Assembly: GCF_002901825.1 (NCBI RefSeq)
Contig: NZ_PPQD01000028.1
Coordinates: forward strand, 56,707 to 120,706
Source of the DNA: Mammaliicoccus sciuri
Lineage (GTDB): Bacteria; Bacillota; Bacilli; Staphylococcales; Staphylococcaceae
Length of the DNA stretch: 64,000 nt
Direction: 5' to 3'
The translations under genes were made by a program, and so were the position numbers. This document shows positions 8,750 to 17,730 of the stretch, one piece after another. Within the stretch, counting starts at the first letter, position 1. Each line of letters begins with the position of its first letter. Below the pieces are notes generated by a model that saw only the letters and a list, made by a program, of their open reading frames with translations, was not told where the DNA came from and searched no databases.

Positions 8750-9139
8750 TTAATTCAATACACTTTTTCTTTGATTTACTTTCTGGAATACTACTTTATT
8801 AATAGCTTCTTCTACTACTTTTTTATGTTTCTTTTTCTCCCAATTCATTGAATCAATGGATTCTCCTTCATATTCTTTATATTTATAGAATTTTGATAGC
8901 ACCATGATTCCTGACAAGATATTACATTCCAAAATTGTACCTTCTTTATCTGTAACTACTATCGCCACTTTACCAGGTCTTAAAAACTTTTTAGTAATCC
9001 CCACTCCTAAATAGCCTTCTGAATATTTTGCAGTGAGTTTTTTAATTTTTTTCTGATAATATATTCCATGGTAATAGTTTGCAACTGCTTGTAATAGAAC
9101 AACGATAATTAATAGTATAATAAACCCGAAATTTTCCAT
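8750..9139 (-). CDS. gutM: GutM-type glucitol operon activator protein
   Basis: 129-aa protein with an N-terminal membrane helix (residues 5-22, GFIILLIIVVLLQAVANYYH) and a small cytosolic domain (YLGVGITKKFLRPGKVAIVVTDKEGTI) characteristic of the GutM/SrlM family, a poorly understood positive factor of glucitol operons. It is the last gene of the PTS operon, 17 bases after the hydroxyacid dehydrogenase. The helix suggests it works at the membrane near the PTS permease rather than as a classical DNA-binding activator; that is inference. Confidence 0.85.
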   Translation of the reverse strand: MENFGFIILLIIVVLLQAVANYYHGIYYQKKIKKLTAKYSEGYLGVGITKKFLRPGKVAIVVTDKEGTILECNILSGIMVLSKFYKYKEYEGESIDSMNWEKKKHKKVVEEAINKVVFQKVNQRKSVLN

Positions 9140-9156
9140 ATATTAAACCTACTTTT

Positions 9157-10152
9157 CTATTTAATATTTTCTAAAATGATTTTCGCTAATATAACTGGTG
9201 AGTTCGCAAAATTCCCTATTGTAGAGCCTGCAATATGCGGTGTAATCGTAATATTATCTAATTTATTATATGGATGTTCTAATGGTAGCGGTTCTTTTTC
9301 ATATACATCTACTGCAGCACCTGCTATTTCTCGACTTTCTAATGCTTTAATCAAATCTTCTTCATTTATAAGTCCAGATCTAGCAGTGTTTATGACGACA
9401 GCACTTTCTTTCATGATTTTAAAGTGTTCTTTATTTAACATATCTTTTGTTGTATCTGTAAGTCTATAATGCATTGTAATGATATCCGCTTCTTTGACTA
9501 AATCATTTAGATTATTAACTTGTCTATCTTCACTTTGACCATCATAATACTCATCAAAATATAATATTTCTCCACCAAATGGTCTAAGTAAGTCAGCTAC
9601 TCGTTGACCGATAGCACCATAGCCGATAATACCAACTTTAGAATTTTTAATTTCTGGTGCTAGTACTCCATTTGGATAGTGTTTTTCCCACTTACCTTGC
9701 TTCAAGTTAAAATGACCTTTAGCAATATTTCTAATTTCAGATAAAATCATACCTACTGTAAATTCGGATACACTTGTAATACTTCTACCTGGTGTATTAA
9801 AAACTTTAACACCTGCTTTTTCTGCATACGCATGATCCACATTTTCAATACCTGCACGTAGCACACCAAGTATTTTTAAACTCGTAAATTTATCTATTGT
9901 TTGTTGATTAATTGGTGCAAATTGAGTAATAACAATATCAAAAGTTTCAGCATTATTTAATAATTCTTCAGGTAATTCAACTGCGTCTGGTCCATTTTTT
10001 TCTAATTTAATATTATCGAGTTGAAGTTGTTCTAAATCATCGTGTTTCCATTCTCGTATAGTTACATCGATACCATTATTTTTCAATTCTTGTAAACCTA
10101 CGTCCATCATATCTTTATCAATAAATAAGTCACTAATAGCCAAACATTTCAT
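9157..10152 (-). CDS. D-2-hydroxyacid dehydrogenase (PGDH-like)
   Basis: 331-aa NAD-dependent oxidoreductase. An N-terminal substrate domain precedes a Rossmann fold with VGIIGYGAIGQRVADLL (GxGxxG, about residues 175-190). Catalytic residues of the family are visible: Arg in INTARSGLINEEDL, Glu in DVYEKEPLP and His in ITPHIAGST. The phosphoglycerate dehydrogenase ACT domain is absent, so serine biosynthesis is unlikely. It is located between the zinc dehydrogenase and gutM in the glucitol-type PTS operon, which suggests a role in breaking down the transported polyol or acid. Confidence 0.86.
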   Translation of the reverse strand: MKCLAISDLFIDKDMMDVGLQELKNNGIDVTIREWKHDDLEQLQLDNIKLEKNGPDAVELPEELLNNAETFDIVITQFAPINQQTIDKFTSLKILGVLRAGIENVDHAYAEKAGVKVFNTPGRSITSVSEFTVGMILSEIRNIAKGHFNLKQGKWEKHYPNGVLAPEIKNSKVGIIGYGAIGQRVADLLRPFGGEILYFDEYYDGQSEDRQVNNLNDLVKEADIITMHYRLTDTTKDMLNKEHFKIMKESAVVINTARSGLINEEDLIKALESREIAGAAVDVYEKEPLPLEHPYNKLDNITITPHIAGSTIGNFANSPVILAKIILENIK

Positions 10153-10157
10153 CGTAT

Positions 10158-11216
10158 CTACTCCTCTGTCTGTAATTTTACTGACACTCTATAACTACCT
10201 CTTGTGCTCGCTTTTTCAAAAGCACTTTGAATATCATTGAGTGAAAATGTTTCTTCTATTAGAGGACTGACATCAATTTTTCTGCTACTAATCAATTCTG
10301 CTGCATCTTCAAAATCCTCTATACTAGATCCATATGTTCCAACAAAGTAACTTTCACGATAATGTATATAATTAGAATCGACATTAAGTTCTGGTGAAGG
10401 ATAACCCGCTGCAAAAAATAGAATTTGTCCTTCTGAATTTTTGATAATATCTAATGATTGTTGATTTGCTGAAGCCGTACCAACTGCAACAATTACAATA
10501 TCAGCACCTTGACCAGTTAACGCCATGATTTTTTCTTTTAAATCTACTTCATTAATATCTATTACTTCAAAACCCAGTTCTCTTGCTTTCTTCACTTTGA
10601 CTGGATTCCTTTCACTCACAATAACGTTTGCTCCTTTAATTCTTGCAACTAAAGCATTTAGCAGCCCCATCGTGCCTGCACCAATCACAACTAAATGATC
10701 ATCTTTAGTGATCTTTAACTTCTTGATACCTCGTATAACTGATGATAGTGGTTCAACAAATCCTGCTTCTTGCGGAGATACATCATTGTTCACTTTCACG
10801 ATACTTTTAGCGTTTCTTACAAAGTAATTTGCAAATCCAAATATACCAAAGTAGTCATCTGAGTAATTTTTACCGAATTGAGGGATGTTCTGACAGTTTG
10901 TTATTTTTCCTTTAAGACATTCGTCACATTTCCCACAATAGTCATATAGCACACTTACTTGATCACCAATTTGATATGTTTCTGAGACTTTTTGTCCCTT
11001 ATCAATAATGATGCCAGAAACTTCATGCCCTCCTGCCATAGGATAACCTTGATGTTCTCTTTTACCTTGCCATTGCTGATAATCAGTTGTACATATATTA
11101 CATGCTTCTTGACGAAGTAATACGTCATGTTCACCTAATTCAGGTAATAACATCGATTTAACACTAGATTTTCCTTGAGATTCTAAAACACCAAAGTCTA
11201 TTTTTTCTATACTCAT
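10158..11216 (-). CDS. Zinc-dependent polyol/alcohol dehydrogenase (MDR family)
   Basis: 352-aa medium-chain dehydrogenase. The N-terminal catalytic domain has the first zinc-ligand Cys in EACNICTTDYQQW, GGHEVSG with the His-Glu pair, and a structural zinc site CGKCDECLKGKITNC. The nucleotide-binding domain has LVVIGAGTMGLLNAL (GxGxxG). It would oxidise a polyol phosphate delivered by the adjacent glucitol-type PTS. The start follows AGTGAGGATGATAG with acceptable spacing. Cofactor and precise substrate are not determined. Confidence 0.86.
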   Translation of the reverse strand: MSIEKIDFGVLESQGKSSVKSMLLPELGEHDVLLRQEACNICTTDYQQWQGKREHQGYPMAGGHEVSGIIIDKGQKVSETYQIGDQVSVLYDYCGKCDECLKGKITNCQNIPQFGKNYSDDYFGIFGFANYFVRNAKSIVKVNNDVSPQEAGFVEPLSSVIRGIKKLKITKDDHLVVIGAGTMGLLNALVARIKGANVIVSERNPVKVKKARELGFEVIDINEVDLKEKIMALTGQGADIVIVAVGTASANQQSLDIIKNSEGQILFFAAGYPSPELNVDSNYIHYRESYFVGTYGSSIEDFEDAAELISSRKIDVSPLIEETFSLNDIQSAFEKASTRGSYRVSVKLQTEE

Positions 11217-11232
11217 ACTCTATCATCCTCAC

Positions 11233-12255
11233 TTATATGAAAAATGACATGCCATATGCAATTAATACTGCTAGTGGTCCGGTTATTGTTCTTGAAAATA
11301 GAACAGCTGGTGCTGCAACACTGATTGTTTCAGGTTTTGCTTCTCCGAGTGTTAATCCAACTGGTATAAAGTCACAACCAACTTGTGCATTAATGGCAAA
11401 TAAAGCAGGTAAAGCAATACTCATTTCAATATTTCCGCTTCCAATTTCATTACCAATTAATGTACCGATAATAGCACCAATAACTGCACCTGGAGCTAAT
11501 AATGGAGATAAGAATGGCAACCCTGTAATAAAGGCTAATATTACAAGACCGATGAGATTATCCGATAAAGGACTCAGTAATTTGGCAATAATATCACCAA
11601 TTCCGGTATAATTGATAATTCCAATTAACGTTGCGACAAACGCCATAAAAGGTATAATATTTTTAATTACTGTATCAACTGTATCTCTACCAGATTGATA
11701 CATAATATTCATAAACTTACCTGCACCTTTAGCGATTTTATCAATGATAAGCATCATTTTGTTTTTAGATACTTCTTCCTCTTGCTGATGTTCTTGTTTT
11801 GCTTCTTTGATTTTTGTTTTTATATCTTCATTTCCAGATTGTGTCTCACTTTCACTTTTAGTAGCAGCTAATTCTTGAGTTTCTCCATCACTTACATTCT
11901 CTAAATCTTCCGGTGTTACACCAGATACAAATATATCTTCTGTCATGAACTTAGCTAAAGGACCAGACGGACTCATAACTTTTACATTTATCGTGGGAAT
12001 CCCTATTCTTGGATAAGTTCCACATCTAGCTGTACCACCACAATCAATTACTGCAACCATTGTTTCTTCTTTTGGCACTGGATCTTTAAAGGAGTCAACT
12101 GCAGTTGTTCCCGTCATTTCTGCTATTTTTTTGGCAACAGGGTGAATACCACCACCGGTTACACTCACTACATATTTCAGTTCATCAGTGGCTTTCAATG
12201 TTAAGGGACCACCCCAACCTTGTTTCCCTTTATTAACCTTCACTATTTTAGACAT
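11233..12255 (-). CDS. srlE: PTS glucitol/sorbitol-type IIB with membrane domain (SrlE-like)
   Basis: 340 aa. The N-terminal IIB domain contains GGGIHPVA and DCGGTARCGTYPRIG, where the Cys of CGTYP is the phosphorylated residue of glucitol IIB proteins. A charged linker (about residues 125-165, Glu/Lys/Gln-rich) leads to a membrane half with helices IIPFMAFVATLIGIINYTGI, LIGLVILAFITGLPFLSPLL and the block INAQVGCDFIPVGLTLGEAK. It forms the permease with the IIC and IIA genes just upstream. Glucitol is the family-based guess for substrate, but neighbouring enzymes leave this open. Confidence 0.93.
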   Translation of the reverse strand: MSKIVKVNKGKQGWGGPLTLKATDELKYVVSVTGGGIHPVAKKIAEMTGTTAVDSFKDPVPKEETMVAVIDCGGTARCGTYPRIGIPTINVKVMSPSGPLAKFMTEDIFVSGVTPEDLENVSDGETQELAATKSESETQSGNEDIKTKIKEAKQEHQQEEEVSKNKMMLIIDKIAKGAGKFMNIMYQSGRDTVDTVIKNIIPFMAFVATLIGIINYTGIGDIIAKLLSPLSDNLIGLVILAFITGLPFLSPLLAPGAVIGAIIGTLIGNEIGSGNIEMSIALPALFAINAQVGCDFIPVGLTLGEAKPETISVAAPAVLFSRTITGPLAVLIAYGMSFFI

Positions 12256-12273
12256 TTCTTATCCCCCCTTAAA

Positions 12274-12819
12274 TCATTGATCTTCGTTTAGAATATGATT
12301 TAAACCTTGTTTTTTGAATAAATGCATACTAATTTTTTCAGTTATAAAGCCTCTCATCAATATGACAATCAAACCAGTTAATAGAAACATTAAAGCTAGT
12401 GATGATTGATTCCCACCTGCTTTTGAAAAGCCATGCGCAATACCTAACCAAATAAATAATTCAGCAGAGTTGGCATGTGGGAAAAGTCCTGTTACTGGAT
12501 GTAAAAATGAAACCGTTGAATCATAATATGCTGGTTTATATCGTTCAGGCAAAAATCTCCCAACCGTATAACACATAGGATTTGTAAAGAAGAATACAGC
12601 TAAAAATGGAACAAGTGTGTATCTTAGAATTGTAAATTTAGTGATTTTCTGAATAAAATTATTTACATTGTCTTCACCAATCAATTTTACTAATGCATTG
12701 ATTGCCGTGATTAATACGATTAACAATGGAATAATATCCGTCATAAATCCCATAAACACTTCTGCGCCTTCTTCAAACATTCCTATGAAACCATCAGCTA
12801 CTTTTGTTAAGAAATTCAT
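12274..12819 (-). CDS. srlA: PTS glucitol/sorbitol-type IIC (SrlA-like)
   Basis: 181-aa membrane permease subunit. Signature blocks are GFIGMFEEGAEVFMGFMTDI, IIPLLIVLITAINALVKLIG, FLPERYKPAYYDSTVSF and HPVTGLFPHANSAELFIWLGIA, all typical of glucitol IIC. About four membrane segments. It lies 18 bases upstream of the IIB gene and 20 bases downstream of IIA on the same strand. Confidence 0.93.
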   Translation of the reverse strand: MNFLTKVADGFIGMFEEGAEVFMGFMTDIIPLLIVLITAINALVKLIGEDNVNNFIQKITKFTILRYTLVPFLAVFFFTNPMCYTVGRFLPERYKPAYYDSTVSFLHPVTGLFPHANSAELFIWLGIAHGFSKAGGNQSSLALMFLLTGLIVILMRGFITEKISMHLFKKQGLNHILNEDQ

Positions 12820-12839
12820 TAAACATCACCCCTATATTT

Positions 12840-13196
12840 TTAATAAAGTTTAATCTTTTCATTTAAAGCAAGCTCTGGAAAATGAGATGGTGTTACTAAA
12901 ATCGCGCCAGGTAAAATTTCTGTATTTTCAACATCTGAGAAATAAATTGAAACATGACCTAATGTATCAAAATTTTCATTGGCTTCTGATCCTACTTGAA
13001 CAATATGATATTCATTATTTCCAATAGATAATGTGCTACCTTCAACTAAATTATGACCAGTGTCTTCTTCAGGTACATGTAAGACTGATATGTCAGCTAA
13101 TTCAGGTGGTGCATCCTTTCCAAATAATACTAATAATTTTTCCTGTTTAAACTCTTCTACTAACGATCCTATTTCTACTATTTTTGAACTAAACAT
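12840..13196 (-). CDS. srlB: PTS glucitol/sorbitol-type IIA (SrlB-like)
   Basis: 118-aa cytosolic phosphocarrier domain that accepts phosphate from HPr and passes it to IIB. Visible are LVLFGKDAPPELADISVLH, a block VEGSTLSIGNNEYHIVQVGS and LGHVSIYF, whose His is a candidate phospho-site. The ATG follows AAAGAGGTG. Operon position between the SAF oxidoreductase and IIC. Confidence 0.92.
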   Translation of the reverse strand: MFSSKIVEIGSLVEEFKQEKLLVLFGKDAPPELADISVLHVPEEDTGHNLVEGSTLSIGNNEYHIVQVGSEANENFDTLGHVSIYFSDVENTEILPGAILVTPSHFPELALNEKIKLY

Positions 13197-13213
13197 TTTG
13201 ACACCTCTTTATA

Positions 13214-14461
13214 TTATTTGAATGTTTGATCTTGTAATTTTCTAAGTTTCCAAACTGTTGTATTTGTATCTAATGAAACATTATCTTCTGTTAAGAATTC
13301 ACCTTCAATGATATCTTGATTTGCTGTTACATTTCCTGAAATCAAGCCAATCGGAATATGTTTTTTTTCTACAGTTTCTTCATGCGTTTCCATCAACCCT
13401 CTTACACAATAACCACCAATACCATCAATGCTTTCGCCGGCTTTTATATCTTTCTTAGCAACTGCAACTGTTTCTGATACTGGCCCTTCAATTGGAATAA
13501 TGGCATAGTCATGGTTTAATACTGCTTTAGCAATTGTTAATGGTGTTTCTAAACTTGCTAAATGGAAAGGTCTATATAAGATATGGTGATCTCTATCACC
13601 TTTTTTCAATAAATAATTTAATTCGTTTGCCACACCAACGTTCTTACCTTTAACAATAATAAATACACCTGGTGCTAACCCATCGACGTATTCAACTACT
13701 TCAAAATTATTTAATACGCCACCATTTTCTTTTGAATTCAAATCATCTAGTACAGAATCTAAATCTCCTTTTAATCCATGCATACCAACAACATCTGGTT
13801 TATATCCAGTTGCATTAGATAATAATGTCATCTCTGCCATTGTTTTTGTACCATCTTGAAAAGCAGCTAACATATGAGGTGCCATATGTTTACTCAATGC
13901 TTCTTCCCTTGCAGTATCTGGATTAGCTGTAGGGATAAGCGGATTATTCTTACCTTTACCTGCAACAAGTACTTCCAATCCCATTGATTTAGCAAATTCA
14001 AATAATCCAAGTGTTACTGCAGGTTCATCTCCATCAGATCCTGTATAAACTAAATTAGCTGAATCATACAATTTCTTCATGATTGGTCCAATTGTGATAT
14101 CAACTTCAACATTCAACAATACTAAATGTTTCTTAGCTAATAATGTTTCTAAAGCAATTTGTGCGCCAACTTCAGGTACACCTGTTGCATCAACTATTAC
14201 TTCTGGTGCTTCGTCATGAATAATTTCTTTAAAATCATTTGATACTTTTATATCTACCTGAATTTCACTAGACTCATTAAATGCATCTTTAGCTTTCTCT
14301 GCATTTTCTAATTTAATATCACTTATACCTACAATTACCATTCCTGGAATATGCGCAATTTGTGATACCATACCAAATCCCATTTGACCTGCTCCAATAA
14401 TACCGACACGTATTGGATTACCTTCACTTTCTCTTTCTTGCAATTGGCTGTATATAGTCAT
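13214..14461 (-). CDS. COG4091 NAD(P)-dependent oxidoreductase with C-terminal SAF domain
   Basis: 415 aa. The N-terminal Rossmann domain has VGIIGAGQMGFGMVSQI (GxGxxG, about residues 18-34), similar to homoserine dehydrogenase. The centre contains YTGSDGDEPAVTLGLFEFA. The C-terminal 90 residues form a SAF domain (VAVAKKDIKAGESIDGIGGY ... IPIGLISGNVTANQDIIEGE). Family members are often annotated as homoserine dehydrogenase, but the full architecture is different and the reaction is unknown to me; several lie in polyol or branched-sugar clusters. First gene of the PTS operon, next to a cre-like site and divergent from the SorC regulator. Confidence 0.8.
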   Translation of the reverse strand: MTIYSQLQERESEGNPIRVGIIGAGQMGFGMVSQIAHIPGMVIVGISDIKLENAEKAKDAFNESSEIQVDIKVSNDFKEIIHDEAPEVIVDATGVPEVGAQIALETLLAKKHLVLLNVEVDITIGPIMKKLYDSANLVYTGSDGDEPAVTLGLFEFAKSMGLEVLVAGKGKNNPLIPTANPDTAREEALSKHMAPHMLAAFQDGTKTMAEMTLLSNATGYKPDVVGMHGLKGDLDSVLDDLNSKENGGVLNNFEVVEYVDGLAPGVFIIVKGKNVGVANELNYLLKKGDRDHHILYRPFHLASLETPLTIAKAVLNHDYAIIPIEGPVSETVAVAKKDIKAGESIDGIGGYCVRGLMETHEETVEKKHIPIGLISGNVTANQDIIEGEFLTEDNVSLDTNTTVWKLRKLQDQTFK

Positions 14462-14484
14462 TCAAACATCTCCTTTTACATTTG

Positions 14485-14497
14485 TTCAATCATTGAA
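14485..14497. promoter_or_regulatory. Palindrome in the divergent PTS/SorC control region
   Basis: Perfect 13-base palindrome TTCAAT-C-ATTGAA located 24 bases upstream of the PTS operon start codon. It is a candidate operator for the SorC-type regulator, but no match to a known operator is claimed. Confidence 0.4.
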
Positions 14498-14524
14498 ATT
14501 ATGTTCTTGAGTGTTATAATAACA

Positions 14525-14539
14525 ATGTAAGCGCTTAAA
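14525..14539 (-). promoter_or_regulatory. cre-like site upstream of the glucitol-type PTS operon
   Basis: ATGTAAGCGCTTAAA fits the CcpA cre consensus with one mismatch. It lies 64 bases upstream of the operon start at 14461, beside an AT-rich TTATTATAA sequence that could be the -10 region. This predicts repression by preferred sugars. Confidence 0.72.
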
Positions 14540-14627
14540 GTCAAATGTAAATTTACATAAAATGATTCTAATAATTTCCAATTAATCATGTTATATTTAT
14601 AAATAAGGAATAGAAAGGATTTAAATT

Positions 14628-15557
14628 ATGTCTATATTAGATGATACAAGAATGATGATTAAAGTATGCAAAATGTACTATCAAGAAGGACTCAGTCAAA
14701 ATGAAATTGCAAAAAAAATGAAAATAAGTCGACCTACAGTATCGAGGCATTTAAACCAAGCCAAAAGAAAAGGTATAGTCGAAATTAAGATTAATGAAAA
14801 TGATTTACTAGAATTGGAAAAAGAATTAGAAGAAAAATACAAAATAAAAGAAGTCATTTGTGTTCAAAAAAACCACTACTTAAAATCTACATTAGGGAAA
14901 AGCGCAGCCGACTACATTTTAAGAAACTTAAAAGATGGTGATACATTAGCCGTTTCAGCAGGAACTACTGTTGATCAAGTCGCAAAAATGTTAACCACTC
15001 ATAAAACTTTTCCAAATTCATTATTAATTCCTTTAGTCGGTGGTATGGGGAATGTCACAATAGACATACATGCAAACCACATAGTTGATACCTTTAGCAA
15101 AAAATTAGGTACAAAAAGTTTATTCTTGCATGCACCAGTCGTTGTAGATGATAAATATTCGAAAGAATTTATCATGAAACAGAAATTCGTTCAGAACATT
15201 ACTGAAAACTATTCCAAAACAAAAATAGCAATTGTCGGAATAGGATCTAATCCTTTAGAATCAACAATGGTATCTGCTTATAACGATGAACTATCAATAA
15301 GCGATATTTCTAAAATTAATGCAACAGGTGATATATTCTATAATTTTATCGACAAAGACGGTAAACAACTTGATTGTGAATGGAACGATAAAGTAATCAG
15401 TATTTCTTTTGAAGAATACAAAAAGATTCCACTCAAAATTGGTGTCGCAGGTGGTATAAATAAAGCATCAGCCATACATGCGGCATTAAAAAATGAATTA
15501 ATCGATGTGCTCGTAATAGACGAAGAAACAGCGATTAATATATTGGAGAAATACTGA
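14628..15557 (+). CDS. SorC-family sugar-binding transcriptional regulator
   Basis: 309-aa regulator. An N-terminal helix-turn-helix (YYQEGLSQNEIAKKMKISRP, then TVSRHLNQAKRKGIVEI) precedes the SorC/DeoR-type sugar-phosphate binding domain with DGDTLAVSAGTTVDQVAKML (phosphate loop), LVGGMGN, FLHAPVVV and GVAGGINKASAIHAALKN. It is divergent from the PTS operon across 166 bases and is its most likely specific regulator. The inducer is probably a phosphorylated intermediate of the transported polyol (inference). Confidence 0.9.
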   Translation: MSILDDTRMMIKVCKMYYQEGLSQNEIAKKMKISRPTVSRHLNQAKRKGIVEIKINENDLLELEKELEEKYKIKEVICVQKNHYLKSTLGKSAADYILRNLKDGDTLAVSAGTTVDQVAKMLTTHKTFPNSLLIPLVGGMGNVTIDIHANHIVDTFSKKLGTKSLFLHAPVVVDDKYSKEFIMKQKFVQNITENYSKTKIAIVGIGSNPLESTMVSAYNDELSISDISKINATGDIFYNFIDKDGKQLDCEWNDKVISISFEEYKKIPLKIGVAGGINKASAIHAALKNELIDVLVIDEETAINILEKY

Positions 15558-15580
15558 TAAAACAAAAAACTTCACATTAA

Positions 15581-15624
15581 AAAACCAGTACAAATCCATC
15601 TTATAATGCATTTATACTGGTTTA
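15581..15624. terminator. Bidirectional terminator between the SorC regulator and sulP
   Basis: AAACCAGTA-C-AAAT and ATTT-A-TACTGGTTT form a long stem with one mismatch and about 14 loop bases, in a convergent gap. Confidence 0.85.
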
Positions 15625-15637
15625 TTTTGTTATTTCC

Positions 15638-17089
15638 TTATGTTAAATGTGTTTCATTGAGCTGACTCAATTCGGAAATAATTTTTCTGCTATCTGTATT
15701 TAATTGTTTAACAAATACCGTATTGTTTTTATCTTCGAATTTTTTCACCATTGAATCGATTGCATTGACTGCTGAGTCATCCCATAAATGAGCGTGTGTA
15801 AAGTCTAATTCAATCTGACTATTCTCAATAGAAAAGTCTAACTGATTCATCATTGAATCGATTGAAACAAAGAATATTTGTCCGGTGAATGAATATTTAT
15901 AAAAATGATTTTCTATCGTTTGATGAACATGAACATTCGATATTTTAGTAGCAAAGAATAACGAACTAAATATTACGCCGACAATAACGCCTATAGCTAA
16001 GTTATGTGTAAACAACACGATTATCACTGTCAAAATCATAACGACAGCATCTGTTCTTGGAGCTTGCTTAACGTACTTAAATGATTTCCAATCAAATGTA
16101 CTTATTGATACCATCACCATAATACCCGCTAAAATTGGCATTGGGATTTGTACAACTACATCTCCTAATAATAGGATAAGAATGATTAAGAAGACACCCG
16201 CCGTAAATGTTGATAATCTACTCGTTGCACCTGATTTTACATTGATGACAGATTGACCAATCATAGCACAGCCACCCATTCCTCCAAATAATCCTGTGAT
16301 GATATTAGCAATACCTTGGCCTCTAGATTCTTTATTTTTATTACTATGAGAATCTGTTGCTTCATCAACAATTTTAGCAGTTAATAAACTTTCTACTAAT
16401 CCTACAATTGCCATTGATAAAGAATACGGCAAAATGATGGTTAATGTCTCTAAGTTAAAAGGAACTTGTGGTATTAAGAAATTCGGAAATGCTCTTATTA
16501 TCGTACCTAAATCGCCAACTGTTCTTACATTAGAACCTGTTACCATATATAGCGTTGTTAATAAAATAATTGCGATAAGTGGTGCAGGAATGGCTTTGAA
16601 ATATTTTGGTACAATATAAACAATAAGTAATGTAACAACTATATAAATATATGTACTTATTGAAATACCGAATATATGCTCGAGTTGAGACATAAAAATC
16701 ATAATCGCTAAGGCATTTACAAATCCAATCATGACTGACCTTGGTATAAACTTCATGAGTCTACCAATTTTGAGAATTCCTAATAATAACTGTATAATAC
16801 CCATGAGTATCGTTGCTGCAAATAAATAATCGACACCATGTTCTCTTACTAAAGGTGTTACAATAAGCGCAACAGCTCCTGCAGCTCCAGATATCATAGC
16901 AGGTCTACCGCCTACTATTGAAGTTGTCGTAGCAATAATAAAAGCAGCGTACAATCCTACCATTGGATCTACACCTGCAATTATAGAAAACGCAATGGCT
17001 TCAGGTATAAGTGCTAGCGCTACAACAATACCAGCTAGTAAATTTTTCCCTGGATTAGAAAGCCATTCTTCTATATAAGATTTAAACAT
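15638..17089 (-). CDS. SulP-family anion transporter with STAS domain
   Basis: 483 aa with about 10-12 membrane segments followed by a cytosolic STAS domain. Signature blocks: [20 protein letters not shown] near the N-terminus, [33 protein letters not shown] and [22 protein letters not shown]. The last ~95 residues ([15 protein letters not shown] ... [18 protein letters not shown]) are STAS. The start is the ATG at 17089 after AGGAGT; the longer frame from 17158 lacks a ribosome binding site. Bacterial SulP proteins carry sulfate, bicarbonate or dicarboxylates; given the sulfate operon nearby, sulfate is attractive but unproven. Divergent from a recombinase-like regulator with a shared palindrome. 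Confidence 0.88.
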   Translation of the reverse strand: MFKSYIEEWLSNPGKNLLAGIVVALALIPEAIAFSIIAGVDPMVGLYAAFIIATTTSIVGGRPAMISGAAGAVALIVTPLVREHGVDYLFAATILMGIIQLLLGILKIGRLMKFIPRSVMIGFVNALAIMIFMSQLEHIFGISISTYIYIVVTLLIVYIVPKYFKAIPAPLIAIILLTTLYMVTGSNVRTVGDLGTIIRAFPNFLIPQVPFNLETLTIILPYSLSMAIVGLVESLLTAKIVDEATDSHSNKNKESRGQGIANIITGLFGGMGGCAMIGQSVINVKSGATSRLSTFTAGVFLIILILLLGDVVVQIPMPILAGIMVMVSISTFDWKSFKYVKQAPRTDAVVMILTVIIVLFTHNLAIGVIVGVIFSSLFFATKISNVHVHQTIENHFYKYSFTGQIFFVSIDSMMNQLDFSIENSQIELDFTHAHLWDDSAVNAIDSMVKKFEDKNNTVFVKQLNTDSRKIISELSQLNETHLT

Positions 17090-17140
17090 TATACATACTC
17101 CTATTTTATATATTTTCAATAGTGCTATTATAAACAAAAG

Positions 17141-17168
17141 AGTTTCATATGTATACATTTATGAAACT
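17141..17168. promoter_or_regulatory. Palindromic operator candidate between sulP and the recombinase-like gene
   Basis: AGTTTCATA (17141-17149) and TATGAAACT (17160-17168) are perfect 9-base arms around a 10-base centre. The site lies 52 bases from the sulP start and 16 bases from the divergent gene, a typical place for an autoregulator operator. Confidence 0.68.
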
Positions 17169-17183
17169 ATTGAGGTGAAATTT

Positions 17184-17726
17184 ATGAATTATGGTTATAT
17201 TAGACCAATCGAATTATATGATACAGTCGCTGAACAACATTCAAAGTTAAGCAAATTTTCGTTAACAATTATTGAAGAATCTCATGCACAAACTGAAATC
17301 AGAAAAGAATTAAATACTTTATTTTATAGTAAATTACAAAGCGGGGATAAATTATACATAACTGATTTATGTATTCTTGCAGATACCTCATACCAATTAG
17401 AAGAACTCATTACAATTGCCCAGGAAATCAATGTGGACATTCATATTATTAATGCTCAAATAACAATTAGCCAACATGAACAAATGAATTTTAATAAAAT
17501 TTTAAATCTAATTAATCAGTTTCAAAGTGATATGATTAAATTCAGAACTAAGTCTGGTATTGCAAAAGCCAAAACAGAAGGTAAGACTATCGGAAGACCA
17601 AAACGAAATGATCTTAATTTAAAAAATGCCATCGAAATGTACCATTCTAAGAAATATACTTTAGAAGAAATTAAAGAAGCGACAAACATTAGCAGAGCAA
17701 CATTGTATAGACACTTAAATAAATAA
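17184..17726 (+). CDS. Serine-recombinase-like protein lacking the catalytic serine
   Basis: 180 aa. The layout is that of a small resolvase/invertase: an N-terminal catalytic-type domain, the long E-helix with KFRTKSGIAKAKTEGKTIG then RPK, and a C-terminal helix-turn-helix (KKYTLEEIKEATNISRATLY, then RHL). In active enzymes the N-terminus reads like GYARVS with the nucleophilic Ser; here it is GYIRPIELYD, so no Ser stands at that position. The domain is also divergent elsewhere. It is probably a DNA-binding protein derived from a recombinase. The ATG at 17184 is preferred over GTG 17175, which lies inside the ribosome binding site TGAGGTG. It is paired divergently with sulP over a strong palindrome and has no inverted-repeat DNA segment or transposase nearby. 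Confidence 0.78.
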   Translation: MNYGYIRPIELYDTVAEQHSKLSKFSLTIIEESHAQTEIRKELNTLFYSKLQSGDKLYITDLCILADTSYQLEELITIAQEINVDIHIINAQITISQHEQMNFNKILNLINQFQSDMIKFRTKSGIAKAKTEGKTIGRPKRNDLNLKNAIEMYHSKKYTLEEIKEATNISRATLYRHLNK

Positions 17727-17730
17727 TAAT

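Noticed and set aside
11237-11611. 124-aa open frame antisense to the PTS IIB gene
   Set aside because: It mirrors the conserved membrane half of the IIB protein and shows no independent coding signs.
13214-14461. Homoserine dehydrogenase of amino acid synthesis
   Set aside because: The C-terminal SAF domain and the PTS operon context do not fit threonine/methionine synthesis.
17184-17726. Active DNA invertase or resolvase of a mobile element
   Set aside because: The catalytic serine is missing, and there is no transposase, invertible segment or flanking repeat of the expected type.
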